Assembly (NCBI GenBank): GCA_025356185.1
Contig: JANXUN010000195.1
Location: forward strand, 1-6,303
Direction: 5' to 3'
Length of the DNA stretch: 6,303 nt
Source: Gemmatimonadaceae bacterium
Lineage (GTDB): Bacteria; Gemmatimonadota; Gemmatimonadetes; Gemmatimonadales; Gemmatimonadaceae
Positions 1 to 5,826 of the stretch are shown here, piece after piece (the stretch's first letter is position 1; each line of letters starts with the position of its first letter). The notes beneath the pieces are model-generated. The model searched no databases and was not told the origin of the DNA. It saw only the letters and a list, made by a program, of their open reading frames with translations. Position numbers and translations under genes: made by a program.

Positions 1-56
1 GGAGAAGGGAGACGGAAGACGAACTGCGGGAGAAGGGAGACGGAAGACGAACTGCG
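1..56. repeat. Two perfect tandem copies of a 28-bp unit
   Basis: Positions 1-28 and 29-56 are identical. The 28-bp unit divides into four 7-bp blocks (GGAGAAG, GGAGACG, GAAGACG, AACTGCG), the second of which is exactly the heptamer that follows at 57-119. This suggests the 28-mer is a higher-order unit grown from diverged heptamers. The array begins at the window edge, so its true left boundary is unknown. No ORF of note runs through it and its function is unknown. Confidence 0.95.
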
Positions 57-119
57 GGAGACGGGAGACGGGAGACGGGAGACGGGAAACGGGAGACGGG
101 AGACGGGAGACGGGAGACC
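57..119. repeat. Nine-copy GGAGACG heptamer array with regular GGG tracts
   Basis: Nine consecutive 7-bp units lie here: seven exact GGAGACG, one GGAAACG (85-91) and a last GGAGACC (113-119). Read in another register, this is GGG followed by a 4-nt loop (AGAC, once AAAC), with GGG tracts starting at 56, 63, 70, 77, 84, 91, 98, 105 and 112. That pattern fits the usual G-quadruplex motif (four or more G3 tracts with loops of 1-7 nt) about twice over. Exact short units make copy-number change by slippage likely. It ends about 140 bp before the copZ start; a regulatory role is speculation. Confidence 0.95.
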
Positions 120-167
120 GAAAGCCGACGACCGAGGATGATATGGTGGATTCTTGATGCAAGATCT

Positions 168-219
168 TACCCCTTCGCTCGAACTGGGGCCATTGACATA
201 GGGGTGGGGGGTATATGTA
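168..219 (+). promoter_or_regulatory. Candidate copZAcsoR promoter with CsoR-like operator elements
   Basis: A perfect -35-like TTGACA lies at 193-198 and a TATA-rich candidate -10 at 212-219, though the spacing (13-15 bp) is shorter than the optimum. Between them is an 11-nt G-rich run (201-211) that continues into TATATGT. GGGGTA at 208-213 matches the right half of the known CsoR operator type (TACCCC and GGGGTA arms around a short spacer). The expected C-rich left half is not adjacent: the run is GGGGTGGGGGG. A TACCCC does occur further upstream at 168-173. ACATA (196-200) and TATGT (214-218) form a short outer dyad around the G-run. The position, 40-50 nt before the copZ start, suits control of the operon by the CsoR encoded at its end. 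Promoter and operator are both inferred from sequence. Confidence 0.4.
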
Positions 220-251
220 CACTTCATGGACGGTTGGAAAACTCCCTTCGT

Positions 252-255
252 GAGG
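252..255 (+). promoter_or_regulatory. Ribosome binding site deciding the copZ start
   Basis: GAGG lies five bases before the GTG at 261. It supports GTG-261 as the true start over the far-upstream ATG at 138, which has no family-like sequence after it. Confidence 0.65.
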
Positions 256-260
256 TTCAG

Positions 261-470
261 GTGACGACTGTTTCGATGAAGATCGGCGGAATGACGTGCG
301 GCCATTGCGTGGCTTCCGTGAAAAAGGCGCTGGAGACGGTGCAGGGCGCAGTGGTTGAAGAGATTGCCGTCGGCTCGGCGCAGGTTCGCTATGACGAGGG
401 CGCAACGAGCGTCGGCGCACTCTCGCAGGCCGTCGAGGACGAAGGGTATACGATTCTCTTCACACATTGA
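261..470 (+). CDS. copZ: Copper chaperone CopZ (heavy-metal-associated domain protein)
   Basis: A 69-residue cytoplasmic Cu(I) chaperone consisting of a single HMA domain. The Cu-binding motif is MTCGHC (Cys13 and Cys16), with the His between them that is typical of CopZ. The C-terminal half carries the usual VRYDEG strand and EDEGY loop. Starting at GTG-261 gives a length and N-terminus (MTTVSMKIGGMTCG) that match the family. An upstream ATG at 138 would add about 41 unrelated residues that run through the putative operator, so I reject it. The gene is first in a copZ-copA-csoR unit, 38 bp before copA. By family knowledge it binds Cu(I) and hands it to CopA. Assignment to copper rather than Zn/Cd rests on the motif plus the neighbouring CopA and CsoR. 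Confidence 0.93.
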   Translation: MTTVSMKIGGMTCGHCVASVKKALETVQGAVVEEIAVGSAQVRYDEGATSVGALSQAVEDEGYTILFTH

Positions 471-508
471 TTGAAGCATTCACGCACGCTCGTATTCGCT
501 GATCACGT

Positions 509-2743
509 ATGAGCACCGCGACGCACACGGTTCGCATTCCCGTGTCGGGGATGACGTGCGCGGCGTGCCAGTCGCGCGTACAACGCACGCTCCAAAAACA
601 GGTTGGCGTGAATGATGCGGCCGTGAACTTGTTGTTGCACGACGCCATGGTCACGTACGACGCGAATACGACGACGCCGCAAACGCTGGTTGACGCGATT
701 CGCGATGTGGGATACGGCGCGGAGCTTCCTGTTTCCGACCAGAGTGTCGTAGATGGCGCAGAGGCGCGCGATGCCGCCGATCTCGCCGAGTTCCGCACGT
801 TGCGACTGAAAGCGATTGTGAGCGCGGTCGTTGGCGCATTCGTGATGTTCGTCGCGATGCCGCTGATGGTGCCCGCGTGGGTGCAGATGCTGCTCGCGTT
901 GATCATCATGACGTGGGCCGGTCGCCATTTTTACGTGCGCGCGTGGGCGGCACTGCGGCACGGCGCCAGCGACATGAACACATTGATCGCGTTGGGAACA
1001 GGATCGGCATTTGCCTATTCAGTCATTGCCACGCTGTCGCCCGAACGATTCGCCACGCACGGCGTGATGCCCGACGTGTACTACGAAGCGGTCATTGTCA
1101 TCATCGCATTTGTATTGACGGGGAACGCGTTTGAAGCGCGTGCAAAAACGCGTACGACGTCTGCGCTGCGCGCGCTTACCAAGTTGCAGCCCAAGATCGC
1201 TCGCATCGTGCGCGACGGTGTCGAACTCGATGTGCCGCTGGCACACGTTTCGCGCGGCGATATCGTGAGTGTTCGCCCGGGGGAGCGCATTCCCGTTGAC
1301 GGTCTCGTCACGGATGGTGAAAGCACCGTTGATGAAGCCATGATGACCGGCGAAGCAATGCCGGTGCACAAACAGATCGGTGCAGCGGTGATTGGCGGAA
1401 CGATCAACGGTACGGGCGCATTTCGCATGCAAGTCACTACGGTCGGTGCATCGAGCGTGCTGTCGCAGATCGTCTCGCTCATGCGCGACGCGCAAAGCAC
1501 TCGTGCGCCAATTCAGGCTCTCGCCGATCGCGTCTCGGCGGTGTTTGTGCCGATTGTGCTGGTGCTGTCGGCGGTGACATTTGCGCTATGGATGTTGATC
1601 CCCGAACACGCAGCATGGATGCGTGCGTTGGCAGCGTCCGTGGCCGTGATGATCATTGCGTGTCCATGCGCGATGGGGTTAGCGGTGCCGACGGCGGTCA
1701 TGGTGGCGACCGGTAAGGCGGCACAGCTGGGCATCTTGATGAAAGGTGGCGACGTGCTGCAGCGCGCGGGTAACATCCAAACCGTTGTGCTTGATAAAAC
1801 GGGGACGCTCACCGAAGGACGGCCGTCTGTGTCGGAAATTATGACGGCGGGGGGCGACGCATCGACACATGAAATGTTGCGCGCGGCCGCATCATTGGAA
1901 TCCGTGAGCGAACATCCGTTGGCAGAGGCGATTGTGCGTCACGCACGCGAGCACAACGTTGCCATTGTAACCCCGACGCACTTTGAATCGCGCACAGGAC
2001 TTGGTGTGCTCGGCGACGTTGACGCGCGTCAGGTGGTCGTGGGAAGCGCGGCATTGTTAAGCGCGCATTCAGTCACCGTCGACACGCTGGCGGAGCAGGT
2101 CGCGCGCGTCACGAACGAGGGACAGTCGGTGCTGTTTGTTGCCATTGATGGAGCACTTCAAGGCGCGATTGCGGTGTCCGATCCGATCAAAGTGTCCGCG
2201 TCGCGAGCCGTTGCCGCTTTGCGGGCGATGGGAATCGATGTCGTGATGCTCACCGGTGACAATGAGCGCACCGCCAACGCGATTGCGCGTACCGCCGGTA
2301 TTTCTCGTGTCGTTGCCGATGTGTTGCCAGCGGGAAAGGTCGCGGCCATTCGGCAATTGCAACGCGAGCAGAACGGACGAATCGTCGCAATGGTAGGCGA
2401 CGGAGTTAACGATGCACCGGCGCTCGCGCAGGCCGATGTCGGTATGGCAATTGGGACCGGAACCGACGTCGCGCGGCAGGCCGCAGACGTCGTACTGATG
2501 CGCGGCGATTTGCAGAGTATCGTACACGCGATTTCGCTGTCTCGCGCCACGATGCGCACCATGAAACAAAATCTCTTCTGGGCGTTCGTCTATAACGTGA
2601 TCGGTATTCCGATCGCCGCCGGTGCGTTGTATCCGTCGTTTGGAGTAATGTTGAGTCCCATGCTCGCGAGCGCTGCGATGGCTTTTAGCTCGGTGAGCGT
2701 CGTCACCAACAGTCTGCGCTTACGCCGAGTCGCCCTTGTCTGA
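509..2743 (+). CDS. copA: Cu+-exporting P1B-type ATPase CopA
   Basis: A 744-residue inner-membrane pump that uses ATP to export Cu(I) from the cytoplasm. A single N-terminal HMA domain (about residues 7-72) has GMTCAAC with Cys17 and Cys20. Eight membrane segments can be placed: about 102-122, 124-141, 157-175, 191-207, 342-364, 372-400, 690-707 and 711-733. Key motifs: actuator-domain TGE at 280-282; CPC in TM6 (Cys385-Pro386-Cys387); phosphorylation site DKTGT with Asp429; nucleotide-domain HP at 469-470; TGDN at 582-585; hinge GDGVNDAP at 630-637. Tyr695-Asn696 in TM7 and Met724xxSer727-Ser728 in TM8 are the residues that mark the Cu+ (P1B-1) subgroup. Length is typical for a one-HMA bacterial CopA, and no residue is missing. 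The ATG at 509 has only a weak Shine-Dalgarno, but no alternative in-frame start is better. It lies 38 bp after copZ and its stop overlaps csoR. Confidence 0.97.
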   Translation: MSTATHTVRIPVSGMTCAACQSRVQRTLQKQVGVNDAAVNLLLHDAMVTYDANTTTPQTLVDAIRDVGYGAELPVSDQSVVDGAEARDAADLAEFRTLRLKAIVSAVVGAFVMFVAMPLMVPAWVQMLLALIIMTWAGRHFYVRAWAALRHGASDMNTLIALGTGSAFAYSVIATLSPERFATHGVMPDVYYEAVIVIIAFVLTGNAFEARAKTRTTSALRALTKLQPKIARIVRDGVELDVPLAHVSRGDIVSVRPGERIPVDGLVTDGESTVDEAMMTGEAMPVHKQIGAAVIGGTINGTGAFRMQVTTVGASSVLSQIVSLMRDAQSTRAPIQALADRVSAVFVPIVLVLSAVTFALWMLIPEHAAWMRALAASVAVMIIACPCAMGLAVPTAVMVATGKAAQLGILMKGGDVLQRAGNIQTVVLDKTGTLTEGRPSVSEIMTAGGDASTHEMLRAAASLESVSEHPLAEAIVRHAREHNVAIVTPTHFESRTGLGVLGDVDARQVVVGSAALLSAHSVTVDTLAEQVARVTNEGQSVLFVAIDGALQGAIAVSDPIKVSASRAVAALRAMGIDVVMLTGDNERTANAIARTAGISRVVADVLPAGKVAAIRQLQREQNGRIVAMVGDGVNDAPALAQADVGMAIGTGTDVARQAADVVLMRGDLQSIVHAISLSRATMRTMKQNLFWAFVYNVIGIPIAAGALYPSFGVMLSPMLASAAMAFSSVSVVTNSLRLRRVALV

Positions 2744-3059
2744 CGAACAACAGCAGTCGAAACACCCCGCGCACGCGATCGCCGTTGATCCGCACATTCG
2801 CAAACGCAATCTGGCGCGTTTGCGCCGCATCGAGGGGCAGGTGCGCGGATTGTACAAGATGGTCGAGGAAGATCGCTATTGCGCCGACATTCTCACGCAA
2901 GTCGCCTCGGTGGAGCAAGCGGTGCGCAGCGTGGGACGCGAGCTGTTACGCAATCACATCAAGCACTGCGCCGCTGACGCCATGCACGCGGGCGGAGAAC
3001 GCTCGCACGCGATGGTGGACGAACTGGTGGAGCTGGTTCAGCGGCACGGCGGGCGATGA
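2736..3059 (+). CDS. csoR: CsoR-family copper-sensing transcriptional repressor
   Basis: A 107-residue all-helical DNA-binding repressor of the CsoR/RcnR family (DUF156). The core starts at about residue 19 with the conserved block RLRRIEGQVRGL (28-39). Cys49, His74 and Cys78 reproduce the Cys-His-Cys Cu(I) ligand set of M. tuberculosis CsoR with the same spacing (25 and 4 residues). This argues for copper rather than the nickel, formaldehyde or sulfur branches. The start is a TTG at 2736 that overlaps the last eight bases of copA; no ATG, GTG or other TTG occurs in frame before the conserved helix. The overlap suggests translational coupling to copA. By family knowledge, apo-CsoR blocks the promoter and Cu(I) binding releases it, so this gene probably regulates its own operon. 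About 16 N-terminal residues precede the core, and the tail is short. Confidence 0.93.
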   Translation: MSDEQQQSKHPAHAIAVDPHIRKRNLARLRRIEGQVRGLYKMVEEDRYCADILTQVASVEQAVRSVGRELLRNHIKHCAADAMHAGGERSHAMVDELVELVQRHGGR

Positions 3060-3081
3060 AGGTCGCGCCACCGTTGTCCGA

Positions 3082-4011
3082 CTACTTCGCTCCAGACGTC
3101 GCGCTCGTCACCCACGCCGTGTACCACACATCGCGCAACATCTCCGCACCTGCGGCTAATCGCGCGGCCGCGAACGTCTTCTGCTCTGGCGTTGTCGACT
3201 CGGGTTGAAACGGCGAGATCTTATCAAGCTCGTACAAGCGATCGAGCTGCGAATAGCTCGTGTTCAAATAGGCGATGATCGACTCGCGAAATGTTGGAAG
3301 CGTGCGCGGCGCATTCGTCATCGCCGCGAGGACATCCGGCAATTTCATGTGTGCCTGCACGTACGCCGATTCAAATCGCGAGTGAAACCGATTGTCTGTG
3401 GTGTAGCCTTTGGGATTGTCGCCGACCCATCCGTTGTGATGCTTGGTCGTGTGGTGCGGATTGGAACCGTCCGCAACAAAGTGTCCTAGCAGTCCCGCGT
3501 CGTCGATGATGCGCGCTTCGATCCATCCGCGCACCGTCGCGTCAGGGGCGATGCGCCACAAGCGAAAGTCTCCACGGAGTCGCTGTGCTTGTTCCAGCAT
3601 CGCGAACGGCAACAGTCCGACGGTGTTCGCCGCGGAGCCGGCCGCGCGAAGTGTATCGCTAAAAGCAAATCGATTTGGTGCCGCGAGTGCGGCCTTAAGA
3701 ACCGTAGGCGACACCAGGTCCATGTCGACGTAGTGATCGGACGACGTGCCCCCTTCAAGCGCGGGATCAATCGCGCGTTCCGCGCGATCCTTCCAACGGT
3801 CGGGCTCCGGATTGAGGTAGGAGAGTTGATCTGCTGCCGCCCGGAAGAACGCCGGCATGTCGGCGGGGAGTTTTTGCGCCGCGGCGAGACCAATCAAGCG
3901 GTGTCCCGCATCGCCCCACGCCATCAGATTCACAGGCAGCAACGCGAACAGCGTCGCCGAGGCTGCGCAAAGGCCCCTCATGCGCACGCGCGAAGTCAGT
4001 GGTCGAGTCAT
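3082..4011 (-). CDS. Exported zinc-dependent phospholipase C / S1-P1 nuclease-like protein
   Basis: 309 residues. An arginine-rich start and hydrophobic segment (about 14-30) form a signal peptide with a predicted cut after Ala31. This makes Trp32 the mature N-terminus, in the sequence WGDAGH. Enzymes of the zinc phospholipase C / P1 nuclease superfamily bind zinc through an N-terminal Trp. Other likely ligands: His37, Asp71 (or a nearby Asp), His93 in DHYVDMD, then His177-x3-Asp181-x5-His187 and His210-x3-Glu214. The His-x3-Glu pair matches B. cereus phospholipase C better than P1 nuclease, which has Asp there. It likely acts in the periplasm or outside the cell on phosphodiesters; whether lipid or nucleic acid is not resolved. 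The ATG at 4011 is used; Met11 is an alternative that leaves a shorter signal peptide. It converges with csoR (22-bp gap) and diverges from the RidA-like gene (46-bp gap). Confidence 0.82.
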   Translation of the reverse strand: MTRPLTSRVRMRGLCAASATLFALLPVNLMAWGDAGHRLIGLAAAQKLPADMPAFFRAAADQLSYLNPEPDRWKDRAERAIDPALEGGTSSDHYVDMDLVSPTVLKAALAAPNRFAFSDTLRAAGSAANTVGLLPFAMLEQAQRLRGDFRLWRIAPDATVRGWIEARIIDDAGLLGHFVADGSNPHHTTKHHNGWVGDNPKGYTTDNRFHSRFESAYVQAHMKLPDVLAAMTNAPRTLPTFRESIIAYLNTSYSQLDRLYELDKISPFQPESTTPEQKTFAAARLAAGAEMLRDVWYTAWVTSATSGAK

Positions 4012-4044
4012 TCTGCAAAATACAACAGCCGGCAGCGGCCTAGC

Positions 4045-4050
4045 GAGGAA
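4045..4050 (+). promoter_or_regulatory. Ribosome binding site deciding the RidA-like start
   Basis: GAGGAA seven bases before the ATG at 4058. The open frame extends back to 3857 through the phospholipase/nuclease-like gene on the other strand, so this site and the family N-terminus together fix the start at 4058. Confidence 0.75.
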
Positions 4051-4057
4051 TCGAGCG

Positions 4058-4450
4058 ATGCAACGTCACGTCTATGCCACGGGAACGCCTTGGGAACCAA
4101 TTGTGGGCTACTCGCGCGCGGTTCGCGTCGGTCCACACGTGTTTGTCGCGGGAACAACGGCCACGAACGAGGCAGGCGACGTGGTCGGTATTGGCGATCC
4201 GCATGCGCAAGCGGTGCAGGTTCTCGCCAATATCGGTCGTGCACTTGAACGAGCTGGTGCGCGATTTGAACACGTGGTGCGGACACGCATCTTTGTGCTT
4301 GACGTGGCGCACTGGGAAGCGATTGGCAGCGCGCACGGCGCGGTTTTCGGTCATATTCGCCCGGCATCAACGCTTGTACAGGTGAGTGCGCTCGTCGATC
4401 CAGCAATGCTCGTCGAGATTGAAGTCGACGCGTTGATTCACGATGCGTAG
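4058..4450 (+). CDS. RidA/YjgF/UK114-family protein lacking the canonical arginine
   Basis: 130 residues, the normal size of a RidA subunit. Family landmarks: VGYSRAVRVGPHVFVAG (16-32) corresponds to the IGPY...G...I.SGQ region of E. coli RidA; AQAVQVLANI (50-59) to the central helix; VVRTRIFVLD (73-82) to VKTTVFVKD; and VEIEVDAL (119-126) to IEIEAIA, keeping Glu120. RidA proteins are usually trimers that hydrolyse reactive 2-aminoacrylate and related imines in the cytoplasm. The deaminase reaction needs Arg105 (E. coli) in the PARS motif. By my manual alignment, here the motif is RPASTLVQV, with Ser104 in the Arg position; Arg101 lies three residues earlier. It therefore probably belongs to a Rid subgroup without proven imine deaminase activity. 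The exact substrate is unknown. It converges with the sensor kinase gene (24-bp gap). Confidence 0.88.
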   Translation: MQRHVYATGTPWEPIVGYSRAVRVGPHVFVAGTTATNEAGDVVGIGDPHAQAVQVLANIGRALERAGARFEHVVRTRIFVLDVAHWEAIGSAHGAVFGHIRPASTLVQVSALVDPAMLVEIEVDALIHDA

Positions 4451-4474
4451 CGCACGCGCTGCGCGCGCCGAGAA

Positions 4475-5617
4475 CTAGTCCAACGGCAATCGAATCTCGA
4501 CGCGGCAGCCGCCGCCGGCATGATTGCTCATGAGAAACGCGTAGCGATCGCCGTACAGCATGGTGAGTCGCGAACGCGTATTGGTGAGTCCAATGCCCAG
4601 TCCGTCTAAGTGTGGCCGTGCTGCGAGAAACCGTCCGCTCGTGGTGAGCAAGCCATCAAGTCCCTTGCCGTTGTCCTCGACGACGAGCACCAATGTGTCG
4701 CCGACACGCGTGGCGCTCACCAAGATGGCTTGATCGGGGTGTCCCGGCGCGAGCCCGTGCTTCAGCGCATTCTCGACGAGCGGTTGCAAGAGAAAACTCG
4801 GCACATCCACATCGACTGCCGCCGAATCGACTTCGAGATCCACGACGAGTCCATCGCCGTAGCGCACACGCGCAATCTGCAAATACAGCTCGACCAGTTC
4901 GATCTCCTGCCACAGCGGAATGGTTGACGAGGCCGCGCTGCGCAACGACAGTCGCAACAGATCACTGACCCGCGTGAGCGCGCGTTGCGCTTCTCGCACG
5001 TCCATCTCCATCAATTCCGCCACCGAATTCAGCGCGTTAAACAAAAAGTGCGGATTGAGCTGCATGCGCAGTGCGTCCAGTTGCGTGAGCGCGAGCTTCT
5101 GTTCGAGTTCGACGGCGGCGCGGTCACGCTCGCGATAGCGTCGAACGAACTCCACCATGTACGCGGCACCAAGTACCGCCCAATACAGCACAACTTGAAA
5201 GTCGAGGTGATTGACCAACACCAAACGCACCGACAGCGCGTAGCTGGTGACCTGCCCAATCGCCGAGAATTGGTGATCGAGCCACGCGATCGCGAGCACA
5301 TTCACGCCGCAGGTGACAAGCGTCGCCAGCACATGCACGGCGATCCACGTCCACAGTCGGTCGCCACCTAAGCGAATCCGGTCTACCAAACTCAAAATGA
5401 CTTGCGACCATACGCTCCAGAGGAGCCATGCGCCGCCCTGCCACACCAGCGCGAGGCCGAGCGAATAGTGCGTTCCCAGCGCGTCGCCAAAGACCGACAG
5501 CTGCAGCGCGGCCAGCGTTCCCGGGATCAGCCAGACCAGCGCGAAGCCAATTCGGGTGATTACGCGAAGTCGGGCCCCTTCATCTGCAAGTGTTAATGAT
5601 TGGGACGAAGCAACCAT
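4475..5617 (-). CDS. LytS/YehU-type membrane sensor histidine kinase
   Basis: 380 residues from the ATG at 5617. Four membrane segments (about 22-43, 54-78, 89-113 and 132-155) with only short loops suggest sensing within or at the membrane rather than by a periplasmic domain. A charged coiled-coil linker (about 157-184) leads to the His_kinase block QLNPHFLFNALN with the phospho-accepting His190. The ATPase part has the N-box QPLVENALKHG (Asn283), the G1 box DNGKG (315-319) and the G2 box GLGIGLTNTRSRL (339-351). This arrangement is the LytS/YehU class, whose partners are usually LytTR response regulators, consistent with the divergent receiver gene at 5827. A TTG at 5686 would add 23 residues with no membrane or family character. 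Neither start has a clear Shine-Dalgarno, so the start is the uncertain part. The stimulus cannot be read from the sequence. Confidence 0.9.
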   Translation of the reverse strand: MVASSQSLTLADEGARLRVITRIGFALVWLIPGTLAALQLSVFGDALGTHYSLGLALVWQGGAWLLWSVWSQVILSLVDRIRLGGDRLWTWIAVHVLATLVTCGVNVLAIAWLDHQFSAIGQVTSYALSVRLVLVNHLDFQVVLYWAVLGAAYMVEFVRRYRERDRAAVELEQKLALTQLDALRMQLNPHFLFNALNSVAELMEMDVREAQRALTRVSDLLRLSLRSAASSTIPLWQEIELVELYLQIARVRYGDGLVVDLEVDSAAVDVDVPSFLLQPLVENALKHGLAPGHPDQAILVSATRVGDTLVLVVEDNGKGLDGLLTTSGRFLAARPHLDGLGIGLTNTRSRLTMLYGDRYAFLMSNHAGGGCRVEIRLPLD

Positions 5618-5743
5618 ATCGATGGAAGGAAGCGTCTTAGAGCGTGACAGGATGCGGGGGCACGGGACGATGCCGATTTTCCGCAAAAAACTTTGTGATG
5701 TTGGAGCACTTTTTTCTTCGAGCGGAGTAGCTACGATGTGTGA

Positions 5744-5780
5744 TGAACGGTAATCGTGGCGTCACCTAGGCGCCCGTTCA
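5744..5780. repeat. Spaced 7-bp inverted repeat (possible operator or leader hairpin)
   Basis: TGAACGG at 5744-5750 is the exact reverse complement of CCGTTCA at 5774-5780, with 23 bp between. It lies 47-83 bp before the response regulator start. It could be a spaced operator dyad or, if transcribed, a stem with a long loop. One such pair in 200 bp is not far from chance, so the functional claim is weak. Confidence 0.35.
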
Positions 5781-5814
5781 AGCTGCGCCAACGACGGACG
5801 GACCGCGAGTCTTT

Positions 5815-5820
5815 GGAGGA
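5815..5820 (+). promoter_or_regulatory. Strong ribosome binding site of the response regulator
   Basis: GGAGGA six bases before the ATG at 5827, the best Shine-Dalgarno in the window. It fixes the start of the receiver gene and suggests efficient translation. Confidence 0.8.
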
Positions 5821-5826
5821 AGCACA

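Larger units (their letters stand above)
5618..5826. promoter_or_regulatory. Divergent intergenic region between kinase and response regulator
   Basis: 209 bp that must hold the start signals for both genes, unless the kinase starts at the TTG at 5686. No convincing sigma70-type -35/-10 pair stands out on either strand. Visible structure: a T/A-rich stretch at 5677-5717, an 8-bp palindrome GTAGCTAC at 5727-5734, and a 7-bp inverted repeat TGAACGG (5744-5750) / CCGTTCA (5774-5780). No small gene was recognised. This is the natural place for an operator bound by the response regulator. Confidence 0.5.

Noticed and set aside
1..119. Possible CRISPR array
   Set aside because: Repeats are directly contiguous with no unique spacers; this is a plain tandem repeat.
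138..260. N-terminal extension of CopZ from the ATG at 138
   Set aside because: The added 41 residues have no family similarity, run through the promoter-like region, and a GTG with a good ribosome binding site lies at 261.
1019..1495. Long antisense open frames inside copA (also 2069-2569)
   Set aside because: His/Arg-rich, low-plausibility translations opposite a clearly real gene; typical shadows in GC-rich coding DNA.
3857..4057. Upstream extension of the RidA-like frame
   Set aside because: It lies antisense to the signal-peptide end of the neighbouring gene; the RidA family N-terminus and ribosome binding site fit the ATG at 4058.
4012..4057. TACAAC (4021-4026) or TATTTT on the opposite strand as -10 boxes
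   Set aside because: No -35-like hexamer at suitable spacing on either strand; matches are at chance level.
3589..4248. Long + strand open frame across the phospholipase/nuclease-like gene and the RidA-like start
   Set aside because: Its translation is Arg-rich with no recognisable domain, and it overlaps two well-supported genes in other frames.
4451..4474. GCGC-rich stretch as a bidirectional terminator
   Set aside because: Alternating GCGC can pair in several ways, but there is no defined stem-loop followed by a T-run.
5694..5745. Direct repeat TGTGATG at 5694-5700 and 5739-5745 as a LytTR site
   Set aside because: The 45-bp spacing does not fit known LytTR direct repeats, and one 7-mer match in this length is expected by chance.
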